DNA from: Kocuria sp.
Lineage (GTDB): Bacteria; Actinomycetota; Actinomycetes; Actinomycetales; Micrococcaceae
Direction of reading: 5' to 3'
DNA length: 64,000 bases
NCBI GenBank assembly: GCA_030524035.1
Contig: JAUNHG010000001.1
Span: forward strand, 589,250-653,249
Below, piece after piece: positions 25,187-36,464 of this stretch (the first letter of the stretch is position 1; each line of letters starts with the position of its first letter). The notes below the pieces were generated by a model, which saw only the letters and a list, made by a program, of their open reading frames with translations, searched no databases and was not told where the DNA came from. The translations under genes and the position numbers were made by a program.

Positions 25187-26446
25187 ATGAACAATCCACG
25201 ACGTGTACTCACTCTCACCTCTGTTGTATCGATTGCCTCTCTAGCCCTAGTTTCCTGCGCTGGGGGTGACGCGCAACCGTCCGAATCTGCCTCAGCGACA
25301 AAAACCGCTCAACAGGAAGAAGTAGCGCAGCTGACTCCACGGATTTTCCTGACCTTTGACGGTGGGGTGATGGTGCTTGATGCCACGAGCGGTGAACACC
25401 TCAGCACGCTAGATGAACCTGGATTTTTACGACTCAGCCCGGCCGGGGACGGACGTCACGTGATGGTGGCAGATGGCGATGAGTTCAAGGTCCTTGATTC
25501 TGGGCTGGTCACTCGTGAGCACGGAGATCACAACCACTACTACGAACAGGATGCCGTGTGGACGGGGGCTAGTTTTGACGCCCCGGAAGCCGGTCACGTG
25601 GTGTCCAACCAAGGCAAAACAGCATTGTTTGCTGATGGTACGGGTGGTGTTCAGCTGATGAATAGCAGCGTGTTCGTTGACGGCGCCGTGGATCAATCTG
25701 CAATAACCCAGGAAAAAACGGACAATCCCCACCACGGTGTTGCTGTGCCACTGTCGGACGGTGGGCTTTTGGTGACCCAAGGCGATGAAGAATCGCGGGA
25801 CACCATCCAGGTATGGGATGCAGATGGTTCCGTGGTGGCCGAAACCACGGATTGCCCAGGGGTACACGGTGAAGCTGTGGTCAACGATGCCCGTGGGGAC
25901 ATCGTGAGCTTAGGCTGCGAAAACGGCCCGGTGATTTATCGCGATGGTGAATTCCACAAAGTAGAGGTTCCGGAAAAATACCAACGCTCTGGTAACCAAT
26001 TCTCTGCAGAAGGTTCCCCGATTGTGCTGGCCGACTACAAAGTGGACGAGGACGCAGAATTAGAGCGCCCCACTCGCATTGGTCTGATTGACACCCGTAC
26101 GGATCAGATATCCACGGTAGATCTGGGTTCCGAATACTGGTTCCGTTCCTTGGCCCGTGGGAAAGATGGCCAGGCTGTGGTGCTGACTTATGACGGTCGT
26201 CTGAACATCGTGGACCCGGAAACAGGGAAGATCACCGACCGTATTGACGTCATCCCGGAATGGGAAGAGAAGGAAGACTGGCAACAGCCTGGCCCCAGCG
26301 TGCAAGTGGCCGGGGAATACGCCTACGTCACGGACCCTGAAGAGAAAAAACTACATGTGGTGAACGTGAAGCGTGCCACGGTAGTGGACACTTTTGAGCT
26401 TCCGGAAATCCCCAATGAGGTCGCTGTGGTGACCGGTAAGGCATAG
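25187..26446 (+). CDS. aztD: AztD-like zinc metallochaperone lipoprotein
   Basis: The 419-residue protein has a lipobox (LVSC) and folds as a likely beta-propeller. It contains the His-rich loop HGDHNHYY, and later repeats such as FADGTGGVQLMNSS, GEAVVNDARGDIVSLGCENG and GQAVVLTYDGRLNIVDPETGKI. This fits AztD-type zinc metallochaperones, which pass zinc to the AztC binding protein of AztABC. No aztABC genes are nearby. TACGGT lies 6 nt before ATG 25187, so the mRNA may be leaderless, and the Zur/Fur-like box overlaps the promoter. Family identity is good, but zinc handling is inferred. Confidence 0.75.
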   Translation: MNNPRRVLTLTSVVSIASLALVSCAGGDAQPSESASATKTAQQEEVAQLTPRIFLTFDGGVMVLDATSGEHLSTLDEPGFLRLSPAGDGRHVMVADGDEFKVLDSGLVTREHGDHNHYYEQDAVWTGASFDAPEAGHVVSNQGKTALFADGTGGVQLMNSSVFVDGAVDQSAITQEKTDNPHHGVAVPLSDGGLLVTQGDEESRDTIQVWDADGSVVAETTDCPGVHGEAVVNDARGDIVSLGCENGPVIYRDGEFHKVEVPEKYQRSGNQFSAEGSPIVLADYKVDEDAELERPTRIGLIDTRTDQISTVDLGSEYWFRSLARGKDGQAVVLTYDGRLNIVDPETGKITDRIDVIPEWEEKEDWQQPGPSVQVAGEYAYVTDPEEKKLHVVNVKRATVVDTFELPEIPNEVAVVTGKA

Positions 26447-26509
26447 TTGTGACGCACAGCGGTCATAGGCTGTGAGCCAGATGTCGGATTGAGGCCGTAG
26501 CATGACCGC

Positions 26510-27334
26510 ATGTATTTTCAGCTGCCTAGTACTGTGACGCCCCTCGCCGCTACGGAAGGGCTTCCTCTGCATCCTTTGGTGGTGCACTTTTCCGTAGTAC
26601 TTCTGCCGCTAGCGGGCGTGCTGTTGCTGTTGGCAGCGTTTGTGCCCCCCATTCGGCGTCGTTTTCTGGGCCTGGGGGTTGTACTGGCGTTGGCCGGTGT
26701 GGTGGCCACGTTTGTTGCCAAAGAATCCGGTGAATCCCTTGCGGGGCTGGTGGGAACACCAGAACGGCACGAGCGATGGGGCACGTCGCTGCTAGTGGTC
26801 TCCCTCATTTTCACGGCGGCAGCGGTTGCGTGGTGGTTCATGGTGCGCCGTCAGGCCCGGGCCGGTGACCACCAGCCGGACACAGTGAATGGTGCGGCCA
26901 GCGCCGGTGGTCTAGTGACCATGCTGGGGGTGCTGACGGCAGTGTTATCCGTTGCCGTCGTAGTGCTTTCCGTGCTCACCGGGCATTCCGGGGCACAAGC
27001 AACCTGGGGTGGTGCCGCTAACACCAGCGCCAGTGGTCAACAGGCCGAGTCAGCCTCCCCCACCGCAGAAAGTTCTGCCGACGCATCAAAGGACTCCAGC
27101 ACGTACACCATGGAGGATGTTCGCAGACACGGCGAAACGTCATCGTGTTGGGCGGTAGTGGATAGCAGCGTTTACGACCTCACGGACTGGATCAGCCAGC
27201 ACCCCGGAGGGGAAGGCAATATTAGCCGGTTATGCGGCACCGACGCCACGGAAGGTTTTGCCCGGCAGCACGGTAACAACGACCAAGCGAAGGAATCATT
27301 AGCCGAGTACAAGATCGGGACACTGGATTCGTGA
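26510..27334 (+). CDS. DUF2231 membrane domain fused to a cytochrome b5-like domain
   Basis: The 274-residue protein starts with a four-helix DUF2231-type region (TM about 25-48, 52-72, 95-118, 137-160; LPLHPLVVHFSVVLLPLAGV is typical). After a Ser/Ala-rich linker comes a cytochrome b5-type heme domain (about 202-270). Axial histidines are seen in QHPGGEGN and ARQHGNN. Arginine-rich loops after TM1 and TM3 place both ends outside, so the heme domain should face the exterior. This suggests an electron-transfer role at the cell surface. TAGCAT (26498-26503) precedes ATG 26510 by 6 nt. Confidence 0.82.
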   Translation: MYFQLPSTVTPLAATEGLPLHPLVVHFSVVLLPLAGVLLLLAAFVPPIRRRFLGLGVVLALAGVVATFVAKESGESLAGLVGTPERHERWGTSLLVVSLIFTAAAVAWWFMVRRQARAGDHQPDTVNGAASAGGLVTMLGVLTAVLSVAVVVLSVLTGHSGAQATWGGAANTSASGQQAESASPTAESSADASKDSSTYTMEDVRRHGETSSCWAVVDSSVYDLTDWISQHPGGEGNISRLCGTDATEGFARQHGNNDQAKESLAEYKIGTLDS

Positions 27335-27417
27335 ACGTAGATTTTGTCAAACTGTCCAGCATCGAGTTCTAGGATGCACATGCACCCCTGTAATGGGGTC
27401 CTCCGAAAGGAAAACCC

Positions 27418-28707
27418 ATGGCGTCCTCGCAGCGTATGAGCTCAACTGACGGTGTCCTGGTTGACAAAGTCACAGCACCCACACCGCGCGGTGGTTTTCA
27501 CCTGGCGCTTGTGCTGGTGGGGGTAGCGGCTGCACTGCTGGCTTTACAAGGGATCACTCAGTATGCAGCACTCAGTGCTCCACTATTTTTTGCCATCAAT
27601 ATGGTGATCATTGTGCACCCGCTACACACATGGCTGGTACGTCGTGGGTGGCCAGCCTGGGGTGCTGCGGGTGTGTCCTTAGCGGTGGTCCTGGTGGTGT
27701 TGCTGGCGTTTTTTTACTCGCTAGGATGGGCAACTTTCGCTTTAATCCGTGAATTACCGTCTTACTCCGCGCGATTTGAACGGATGTGGTACGACGCCCT
27801 GGACTGGCTTGCCCAATTTGGGGTGACGTACGAAGGAATCGCCACCAGCTTGGCCAATAACGTGGATAACATCGTGAGCTTTTCCACGAACTGGCTAATA
27901 GGTGTCGCTTCCAATATCTCCGGCGTGGCGGCCATGGTGGCCGTGATCGTTACGGTGTTGTTCTTCCTGACCATGGACTCGATGACCATCAGCCGCCGTA
28001 TGCGGGTCATCATGCGGCAAAAACCATCTACCGCGCGCGCCCTGCTGAATTTCTCGGCCGGGGTACGCCGCTACTGGGTGGTGACTACTGTGTTCGGACT
28101 GATCGTTGCGCTCATGGACTTGGGATACCTGGTGATTTTAGGGATCCCACTCGCCGGAGTGTGGGCGGTATTAGCTTTTGTGTCGAACTACATCCCCAAC
28201 GTGGGTTTTGTGATCGGCTTGGTTCCTCCGGCGCTCATGGGACTGCTGGATGGCGGGTGGATGGACGCCACCCTGGTGGTCATCGGGTTCAGCGTGATTA
28301 ACGTGGTCATGCAGTCATTCATCCAACCCAAATTCACTGGCGATGCGGTGGGTGTGACCCCCACGGTGTCTTTTATTTCCGTGTTGTTATGGGCTGCTGT
28401 ATTGGGACCACTGGGGGCTTTGCTTGCCTTACCCGCAACGCTGCTGGTCAAAGCGCTCCTCATTGACCCTAACCCGCAGGTTAGGTTTGTGAATGCGTTG
28501 ATCGCGGCCACACCGGAAGACGGTTTACCGTCCCAGCACGCGGGTCGGGCGCGGACGTCCCGGGGTGGGTTCGCCCGGTGGATCAGTGGCTTGAAGCCTG
28601 ACAACGTGGGCAGGCTGCAGCGCCGCGAAACGATCCGGGGTCGCGGTCAACACGATGACCTGGACGGTGGAGCCCACGGACTCCAAGGCGGCGGCCAGGC
28701 TGATTAA
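27418..28707 (+). CDS. AI-2E family transporter (PerM-like)
   Basis: The 429-residue membrane protein has the AI-2E/UPF0118 layout of paired N-terminal helices, a soluble segment, then TM helices. It contains LAFVSNYIPNVGFVIGLVPPALMGLLDGG and QPKFTGDAVGVTPTVSFISVLLWAAVLGPLGALLALPATLL. Members have been linked to signal export or Na+/H+ exchange; the substrate here is unknown. GAAAGGAAA precedes ATG 27418. The last about 60 codons overlap the 3' end of the opposite-strand SbcC-like gene and encode a Gly/Arg-rich, low-complexity tail, probably non-functional read-through. Confidence 0.88.
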   Translation: MASSQRMSSTDGVLVDKVTAPTPRGGFHLALVLVGVAAALLALQGITQYAALSAPLFFAINMVIIVHPLHTWLVRRGWPAWGAAGVSLAVVLVVLLAFFYSLGWATFALIRELPSYSARFERMWYDALDWLAQFGVTYEGIATSLANNVDNIVSFSTNWLIGVASNISGVAAMVAVIVTVLFFLTMDSMTISRRMRVIMRQKPSTARALLNFSAGVRRYWVVTTVFGLIVALMDLGYLVILGIPLAGVWAVLAFVSNYIPNVGFVIGLVPPALMGLLDGGWMDATLVVIGFSVINVVMQSFIQPKFTGDAVGVTPTVSFISVLLWAAVLGPLGALLALPATLLVKALLIDPNPQVRFVNALIAATPEDGLPSQHAGRARTSRGGFARWISGLKPDNVGRLQRRETIRGRGQHDDLDGGAHGLQGGGQAD

Positions 28708-31209
28708 ACGTACGGGGTCGGAATGCCCTAGGGCGTCGTCGAGAATCACGGGCACGCCTTCTTCCGGGTCCACGAGTGAGGCCACCGCTAAACGAACCAA
28801 CACGTTGAGCTGTTCCTGAGCCCCTGTGGACAAGGCGGTGACGTCCAGCCAAGTCCCGTGAAGCCTGCGACGGGTGATGATGAGATCATCCGAAAGCTCC
28901 ACCTCAAACGTCGGACCAAACACTGCACGCCCCAGTAGCTCCAGTTGCTGTCGGAAGGGAGCGTTGTACCGGCGGTGGGCTTCTGCCTGAAACTTTTCCA
29001 AGGTATCCGCTAAAAGTTTGGCGGCAGCTGCCCGGCGCAGATGAGCCGTGAGCTGCCCGGCGATCACTCGCAGGTCAGTCCACGAATCGTCCAGTTCCCG
29101 CTGAACGGAATCACGGTTCATCCCATCCAGGATGCCTTCGGCCCGGGAGCGTGTCGCCCGTGCCGCTTCCAGGTGTTGCTGTGCTGAGGCCAGACGTTTG
29201 CGGTAGCCAGCCGCACGCTGCAAGATGCCATCCGCATCATGGGCCACCCAAGCATTCTCCGCGCGGGTCAGGCGTTGATCGAACTGGTCAAACTGTGCGT
29301 TTGCAGTGGTATGAGCTTCAGCGAGTGATTCATCAGAGAATTTTTGACGGGCATCGGCCAAACGTTTTTCTAAGCTGCTGCATATGTGTTGGGCGGATTC
29401 CCACTGCGCGCGCGCTTCGGCCAGCGCCACCTGCGCATGCTGGGCGGTTCGTTCTATCTGCCGGAGTGCGTGGTCACCGCGCAGGGCGGCAGTTTGTATA
29501 TCCTGCAGGCGGCTCTCGGCTTGTGCTGCGGCATGGCGCAGATCCTCCGCGGTGTTGTCGGCAGACTCCTGGCGTTCAGTGGCCGCCAGGATAGCGTTCA
29601 AAGAGTCGGCTTCTTGCCGGAGGTCGGTTTCTGATCGTTCCCGCAAAATCAGTGCTTGGCGTTGTTCCAGGGATGCCAGGTGCCGCTTGTGTTCGATGTC
29701 CCGCTCTAAGGCTTCGCGCGCCTGCTGGACGGAACTGACTCCGGCCGTCGTTAACAGGGATGCACAGTGATCCTGGGCTGCCTGAACCTTTGCTTTGCGG
29801 TCCCGTAAACCGCTTTCGGGCTCCACCACAATGTGGACGTGATCCGGCACCTGCACGGTGAGTGGTTCGGTGACCGCACGCTGTAGGGGTTCATGAGGGT
29901 CCAGGACGGCGGGGGAGCCATCCACCGTCACCCGAACACCGGAGCGCACAGCATTCACGGTGACGTGCGCAGACCCTGCGTCCAGCTGGCTTTGTGCCAT
30001 ATCAACCGCACGTTGGGCGGATTCGATGGCTTCTAGTTGTTCTGCGGTGATCCCGCTGGGTTCGTGAGGGGCCACCTGTGCGACCTCATGGTGCAGCGCA
30101 TCCAGTTGTTCCAACACGGTGGTGAGTTCTGCCAGCCGGGCGTGATCAGCGGCGCGGCGTTCTTCCACACGGGCAGCCTGTGCGTCGTGTCGGGCCTGAA
30201 GTTCCTGATGACGAACCTCGGCAAGGTGCTTCCGGGCGTGATCAGCCTGCTGCTCGTGTTCTTGTTCTTCAGCTTGTCGTTGGATCACAGAAGCTTCCAG
30301 GTCTGCACACCGTTGGTGTTCGGTGTGTAGGTCGTGCACTAGCGCGGTTCTGGTTTCTAGCTCATGGCGGGTGTGTTCCACCTGCAGTCGGGCTTGCTCC
30401 ACATCCTGGCGTGCTTGCGTACGTTCGGTGCGTAAGGTCTGGACCTCTGTCTCAGCGGTTTCAGCGGTCGTCAGTTCTTCCTGGGCTTGGGTCACTTTTT
30501 CTGTGGCGTGACGGGCTTCCTCTATCGCGTGGTCGTAATGCTCCACGGCCTGAGTAATGAGTCCGAGTCGGCTGCGGGCTTCCCGGTGGCGTTCGACTGC
30601 CTGCTTGTAGCGGTCCCGTAACTCTGCGGTCCCTTTCTTTTCTTGTCCGGTGGGGGTGAAGTATTTCGCCCGTTCGTTGCGGGCAGCCTCTAACACGGTG
30701 GCGGCAGAAGAATCCTCGTCAACCGTGATTCCTCCGGATTCCAATGCCTTCCGCAGGGCAGCCGAATCCCGGAAATTTTGCGACCATTGATCGGTTTGGA
30801 GTAACCGCAAAGCGCGTCGCAGCACGGGATCGCTGCGACGCAATAGGTCCTGGGCTGCATCATGCGCTTGACCACCGGTAAGGGTCTGACCCGCGCGTGG
30901 TCCCGTGATGAATTGCAGCTCCGCTATGGGGTTTTTCCACCAGCGTTTGCGGTACACCACACGCTGACCATCCAGCGTGATTTCAGCTTCCACTTCAACC
31001 GGGACGTCTTGCCCTTCAGGTCTGGCAGCCCTCGCTTCTTTGGCTTTTGACGAGTGCTTTTGATCCAGCAGAAGATCCAATGCTTCGATCAGTGATGACT
31101 TCCCGGACTCGTTATGCCCCACCACCACGGTCACCCCATGGTTTGGGAATTCAATGTCGCGCTGGTTGACACCTTTGAAATGGGTCAGGGAGATGCGGTG
31201 CAGCTTCAC
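28525..31209 (-). CDS. SbcC-like SMC/Rad50 ATPase without zinc hook
   Basis: The 894-residue ATPase has Walker A GHNESGKSS at residues 31-39, long heptad-rich arms, and a C-terminal LSTGAQEQL signature followed by VPVILDDALGHSD (Walker B/D-loop). The centre (about 400-480) lacks the CxxC zinc hook of Rad50/SbcC. It instead has a beta-rich stretch (VRVTVDGSPAVLDPHEPLQ, VPDHVHIVVEPESGL), as in YhaN-type proteins. With the phosphoesterase gene overlapping its start as ATGA it should form an SbcCD/Mre11-Rad50-like nuclease for DNA end processing. Confidence 0.87.
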   Translation of the reverse strand: MKLHRISLTHFKGVNQRDIEFPNHGVTVVVGHNESGKSSLIEALDLLLDQKHSSKAKEARAARPEGQDVPVEVEAEITLDGQRVVYRKRWWKNPIAELQFITGPRAGQTLTGGQAHDAAQDLLRRSDPVLRRALRLLQTDQWSQNFRDSAALRKALESGGITVDEDSSAATVLEAARNERAKYFTPTGQEKKGTAELRDRYKQAVERHREARSRLGLITQAVEHYDHAIEEARHATEKVTQAQEELTTAETAETEVQTLRTERTQARQDVEQARLQVEHTRHELETRTALVHDLHTEHQRCADLEASVIQRQAEEQEHEQQADHARKHLAEVRHQELQARHDAQAARVEERRAADHARLAELTTVLEQLDALHHEVAQVAPHEPSGITAEQLEAIESAQRAVDMAQSQLDAGSAHVTVNAVRSGVRVTVDGSPAVLDPHEPLQRAVTEPLTVQVPDHVHIVVEPESGLRDRKAKVQAAQDHCASLLTTAGVSSVQQAREALERDIEHKRHLASLEQRQALILRERSETDLRQEADSLNAILAATERQESADNTAEDLRHAAAQAESRLQDIQTAALRGDHALRQIERTAQHAQVALAEARAQWESAQHICSSLEKRLADARQKFSDESLAEAHTTANAQFDQFDQRLTRAENAWVAHDADGILQRAAGYRKRLASAQQHLEAARATRSRAEGILDGMNRDSVQRELDDSWTDLRVIAGQLTAHLRRAAAAKLLADTLEKFQAEAHRRYNAPFRQQLELLGRAVFGPTFEVELSDDLIITRRRLHGTWLDVTALSTGAQEQLNVLVRLAVASLVDPEEGVPVILDDALGHSDPVRLISLAAALESVGSTVQVIVLTATPDRFAALQPAHVVRLQATDPPGEPTPGRPRPTRVLGR

Positions 31210-32420
31210 TGCGTACCACCTGCCAGGCGGACCAAAAGCCGTACAGCGTCTTGCGCCGTTAGATGGGTATCCGGTGGGGCTGGTTCAGGAGGTAAAGCAT
31301 CATCGTCTGCGTCACCGCTCTGAGCGTCCGAGACCGCCGCATAGGCAGTGCGTTGGGGAGCAGCAGCCTGCTCCATGAGTTCCTGGAAAGTGTCGTGAAT
31401 GTAACCGGTCCACTGGGTATGGGCGAGTTGATCGTCATCCGGGACGATGGCGATTTCTGTGTGTCGTTCCCACGGGTATAACGCGGCAAACAAATCCCTA
31501 TGCTCATCCATCACCTCGTCCAACGTGGCGTGTTCAGACACCGTGAGAGAACCGGTACATGCAGTTTTTACTATGGTGTTTTCCTTCATCTCCATAGCGC
31601 TAAGGTCCCGCGCTAGGGCGCTGATATCCGCCGCGCTGTTCAATTCGCGGTGTATCACCACGTGCTGCCATGAACCCACTTGATGAGCGGTGACAACAGG
31701 CTGCTGCCCGGCGTCCACCTGAACTTCTAGAACATGACCACGTCCCGGTTCCCGGAAACTGGTGCTTTCATGTGTGCCCGAATAGTGGATGACGCCGTGG
31801 CCATCCAATGGCCAGCGAATATGGCGATCCCCTAGCGCGACGTAATGGATGGTTCCTTCTGCCACGGCGGCTTCTAGCGGTGCTCTGCGGACGGCGACCG
31901 CAGACGTGACATCCGGTTCCAAATCCTCCAACATGCCGTGCCCCACCACAATGCGCAGTGTGCCGTCTGGCACAAGCCCGGTCAGACAGGCTGCCACGGG
32001 ATCGGTATCGGGGCTTTTGGACGACCACGGCGCTGCCACCAACTCCACCCCATCACGGACCGGCCACGTGCCCACTCGGTCCAAGACCACCACGTTATGT
32101 GGTAGTCGGTCCCGTAAGGACGGCGAACTCCACAGCGAACCCGTACCCAGGGGGTCATGATTGCCGGGCAACAGGTACACCGGAATTGCCCTGGAACCCA
32201 TAGCTTCCAGGGCACGACCAATATCCTGTCGGTGTAAATTTGGATGCTCAAAGACATCCCCGGCCACTACCACAAAGTCACAAGCACGTTCCTGAGCCAG
32301 GGTAAGGATGCGCCGCACGGTGTGAATGCGATCCGCTGTGAATCGCGGTTGAGCATCTGCATCCAGGTAATGACGTGTCATACCCAGTTGCCAGTCACTG
32401 GTGTGGATGAAACGAACCAT
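31206..32420 (-). CDS. SbcD/Mre11-like metallophosphoesterase
   Basis: The 404-residue nuclease carries the five phosphoesterase motifs: FIHTSDWQLG, VVAGDVFEHPN, LLPGNHDPLG, VVGHGMLED and ALGDRHIRW. The usual D-x-H of motif I reads D-W, a departure from SbcD (SDxHLG). The C-terminal part is an acidic, Pro-rich linker and capping region. It is the first gene of a two-gene operon with the SMC-like ATPase and should supply the nuclease activity. Confidence 0.87.
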   Translation of the reverse strand: MVRFIHTSDWQLGMTRHYLDADAQPRFTADRIHTVRRILTLAQERACDFVVVAGDVFEHPNLHRQDIGRALEAMGSRAIPVYLLPGNHDPLGTGSLWSSPSLRDRLPHNVVVLDRVGTWPVRDGVELVAAPWSSKSPDTDPVAACLTGLVPDGTLRIVVGHGMLEDLEPDVTSAVAVRRAPLEAAVAEGTIHYVALGDRHIRWPLDGHGVIHYSGTHESTSFREPGRGHVLEVQVDAGQQPVVTAHQVGSWQHVVIHRELNSAADISALARDLSAMEMKENTIVKTACTGSLTVSEHATLDEVMDEHRDLFAALYPWERHTEIAIVPDDDQLAHTQWTGYIHDTFQELMEQAAAPQRTAYAAVSDAQSGDADDDALPPEPAPPDTHLTAQDAVRLLVRLAGGTQ

Positions 32421-32500
32421 GTGAAAACCTCCTGTGCCCTGGTCGCCGTGGATCCAAGCCTAAAGTCCGGGTCAGTCATCACTGTGACAAAGGAGTGAGC

Positions 32501-32638
32501 ATGAAGATCACTGATGATCCCGAAGCCGATGCAGCGTATGTGACGCTCGGTAGTCCTATCGGCGCAGGAGAAGCAGTGGTAATCGGACGACGCCTGGCAT
32601 CGGAGGCTCTTGATCGTGCGGGTTGTGACCTTCTCTGA
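32501..32638 (+). CDS. Small DUF2283-like protein
   Basis: A 45-codon ORF with a good AAGGAG site (32489-32494) begins MKITDDPEADAAYVTLG, which matches the start of DUF2283 proteins (MKITYDPEADALYI). The usual later GxVxGIEIL strand is missing and the product is shorter than the normal 60-75 residues, so it may be a decayed copy. Function of the family is unknown. Confidence 0.55.
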   Translation: MKITDDPEADAAYVTLGSPIGAGEAVVIGRRLASEALDRAGCDLL

Positions 32639-32681
32639 CGGTAGGCTGATCGGGAACCAGACCCAAATACGGAGGCAGAAC

Positions 32682-33113
32682 ATGTCACAAAATCCGATCA
32701 GCGAAACCCCAAGGCCAGAGTCTTCCGCAGGCCAGTATGCCAACCAGGGCGCGCCATCGTCACAGAGCACGCAACCACAGGCCGCCGAGCCTCGCGAACC
32801 TCAGCCTCAGTTGGACCCCGCCCTCGATGGGCGGTCAAAAGGTGGGGCCACCGGTGCCACGTGGGTGGCCCTGATTATCGGGTTGCTGTTGTTAGTGCTG
32901 CTGTTGGTTTTCGTGCTGCAAAACATGAATGACGTTCTGATCACCTACATGGCCTGGGAGTTCACTCTGCCCTTGGGGGTGGCCATGCTGTTGGCGGCTG
33001 TGGCCGGTGGGTTGATCATGGCGATGGTGGGTTCCATTCGACTCATCATGCTTAAACGCCGTGTGAACAAGCTGGAAAAAGAGCGTGAAACCATCAAACG
33101 CACCCTGCGGTGA
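32682..33113 (+). CDS. LapA/DUF1049 domain membrane protein
   Basis: The 143-residue protein has a Pro/Gln-rich N-terminal 60 residues, then two TM helices (about 68-88 and 100-125). It carries the DUF1049 signature FVLQNMNDVLITYMAWEFTLPLGVAMLLAAVAGGLI, and ends in a basic coiled-coil stretch (KRRVNKLEKERETIKRTLR). E. coli LapA homologues take part in lipopolysaccharide regulation; in actinomycetes the role is unknown. GGAGG lies about 7 nt before ATG 32682. Confidence 0.87.
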   Translation: MSQNPISETPRPESSAGQYANQGAPSSQSTQPQAAEPREPQPQLDPALDGRSKGGATGATWVALIIGLLLLVLLLVFVLQNMNDVLITYMAWEFTLPLGVAMLLAAVAGGLIMAMVGSIRLIMLKRRVNKLEKERETIKRTLR

Positions 33114-33128
33114 CGCTCACGGAATCAC

Positions 33129-33186
33129 ACAAGGGACGCGCCCCGGACGCATGGAAATCATGATGCATCCGGGGCGCGTCCCTTGT
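33129..33186. terminator. Bidirectional terminator between lapA-like gene and icd
   Basis: A perfect 19-bp stem (33129-33147 with 33168-33186) encloses a 20-nt loop that has its own short palindrome (GCAT/ATGC). It lies between two convergent genes and flanking A/T residues are present on both sides. Confidence 0.88.
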
Positions 33187-33214
33187 CCCACAGGGCAGTT
33201 GATCAGTTCAAGAA

Positions 33215-35500
<2,286 letters not shown>

Positions 35501-35593
35501 TTAGCACCAAATTTACCCGATTTCACGTGCCCCGGCGTTGTCTCGGCTGCATCATGTGACCTGCACTTAATCCGGTGAGCAACGAACCGTCAG

Positions 35594-36406
35594 TCAGGCC
35601 AATAACGTCAGACTGATGCCCATCACCGCCATGCCTGCGATCACCCCACACAGGGAAAGGTTCTGCCCACCGTATTTTTGGGCAGAAGGCAGCAGCTTAT
35701 CCAGGGAAATGAACACCATGACCCCTGCTACTGCGGCAAACACCACCCCAAACACGGTATCGGTGAGCCATGGTGCCAGCACCGCGAAGCCCAGCACCGC
35801 CCCGACGGGTTCTGCGATTCCCGATAGGAACGCTAATCCCACTGCTTTCCACCGTGAACCGGTGGCTTGATATACGGGCACAGCAACCGCGATACCTTCA
35901 GGCACGTTATGTATGGCAATCGCTGTGGCAAGAGGGGCAGCAACTGCGGGATCAGCCAAGGCAGCCATGAATGTGGCAAAGCCCTCCGGGAAATTATGGA
36001 GGGCAATTGCCGCAGCCGTGAGTATCCCCATGTGCAATAACGCGCGATCGTGCGGGTTCGGAGACGATCCGGTTGGTGCCCTGCCCTTTCGTGAACGTAG
36101 AAGGGCAGGGGCTAACCGGTCGGCGACGGCTACCACCACAACTCCACCGAAAAATCCACCAAGCATGCCCCACATACCCGGTCTGTGCCCCATATCCACG
36201 GATAAAAACTCCACGGATTCCGGCAAGATTTCCACGAAAGAAACGTAGAGCATCACCCCGGCGGAAAAACTTAAACAAGCAGCCAAAAAACGAGTGTTGG
36301 TTCGCGTGGTCAACAGCACCGTTAACCCGCCCACGGCGGTGGCCAACCCGGCCAGCAACGTGAGCGTGAACGCAACCCCTAAGGTTTCAGCGCCGTATAC
36401 GTCCAC
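35594..36406 (-). CDS. zupT: ZIP-family divalent metal transporter ZupT
   Basis: The 270-residue eight-TM transporter closely follows E. coli ZupT: LSFSAGVMLYVSFVEILPE, the metal-site helices ALHNFPEGFATF and AIHNVPEGIAVAVPVYQATGSR, LSGIAEPVGAVLGF and AVAGVMVFISLDKLLP. It imports zinc and other divalent metals. A His/Gly-containing variable loop sits about residues 105-125. GTG start at 36406. A Zur box was not found directly upstream. Confidence 0.93.
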   Translation of the reverse strand: MDVYGAETLGVAFTLTLLAGLATAVGGLTVLLTTRTNTRFLAACLSFSAGVMLYVSFVEILPESVEFLSVDMGHRPGMWGMLGGFFGGVVVVAVADRLAPALLRSRKGRAPTGSSPNPHDRALLHMGILTAAAIALHNFPEGFATFMAALADPAVAAPLATAIAIHNVPEGIAVAVPVYQATGSRWKAVGLAFLSGIAEPVGAVLGFAVLAPWLTDTVFGVVFAAVAGVMVFISLDKLLPSAQKYGGQNLSLCGVIAGMAVMGISLTLLA

Positions 36407-36464
36407 GTGAACGTTCCATCACCTCAGCTCATGACCTATACGCGGTGGAGCGTGTTCTGCCGCT

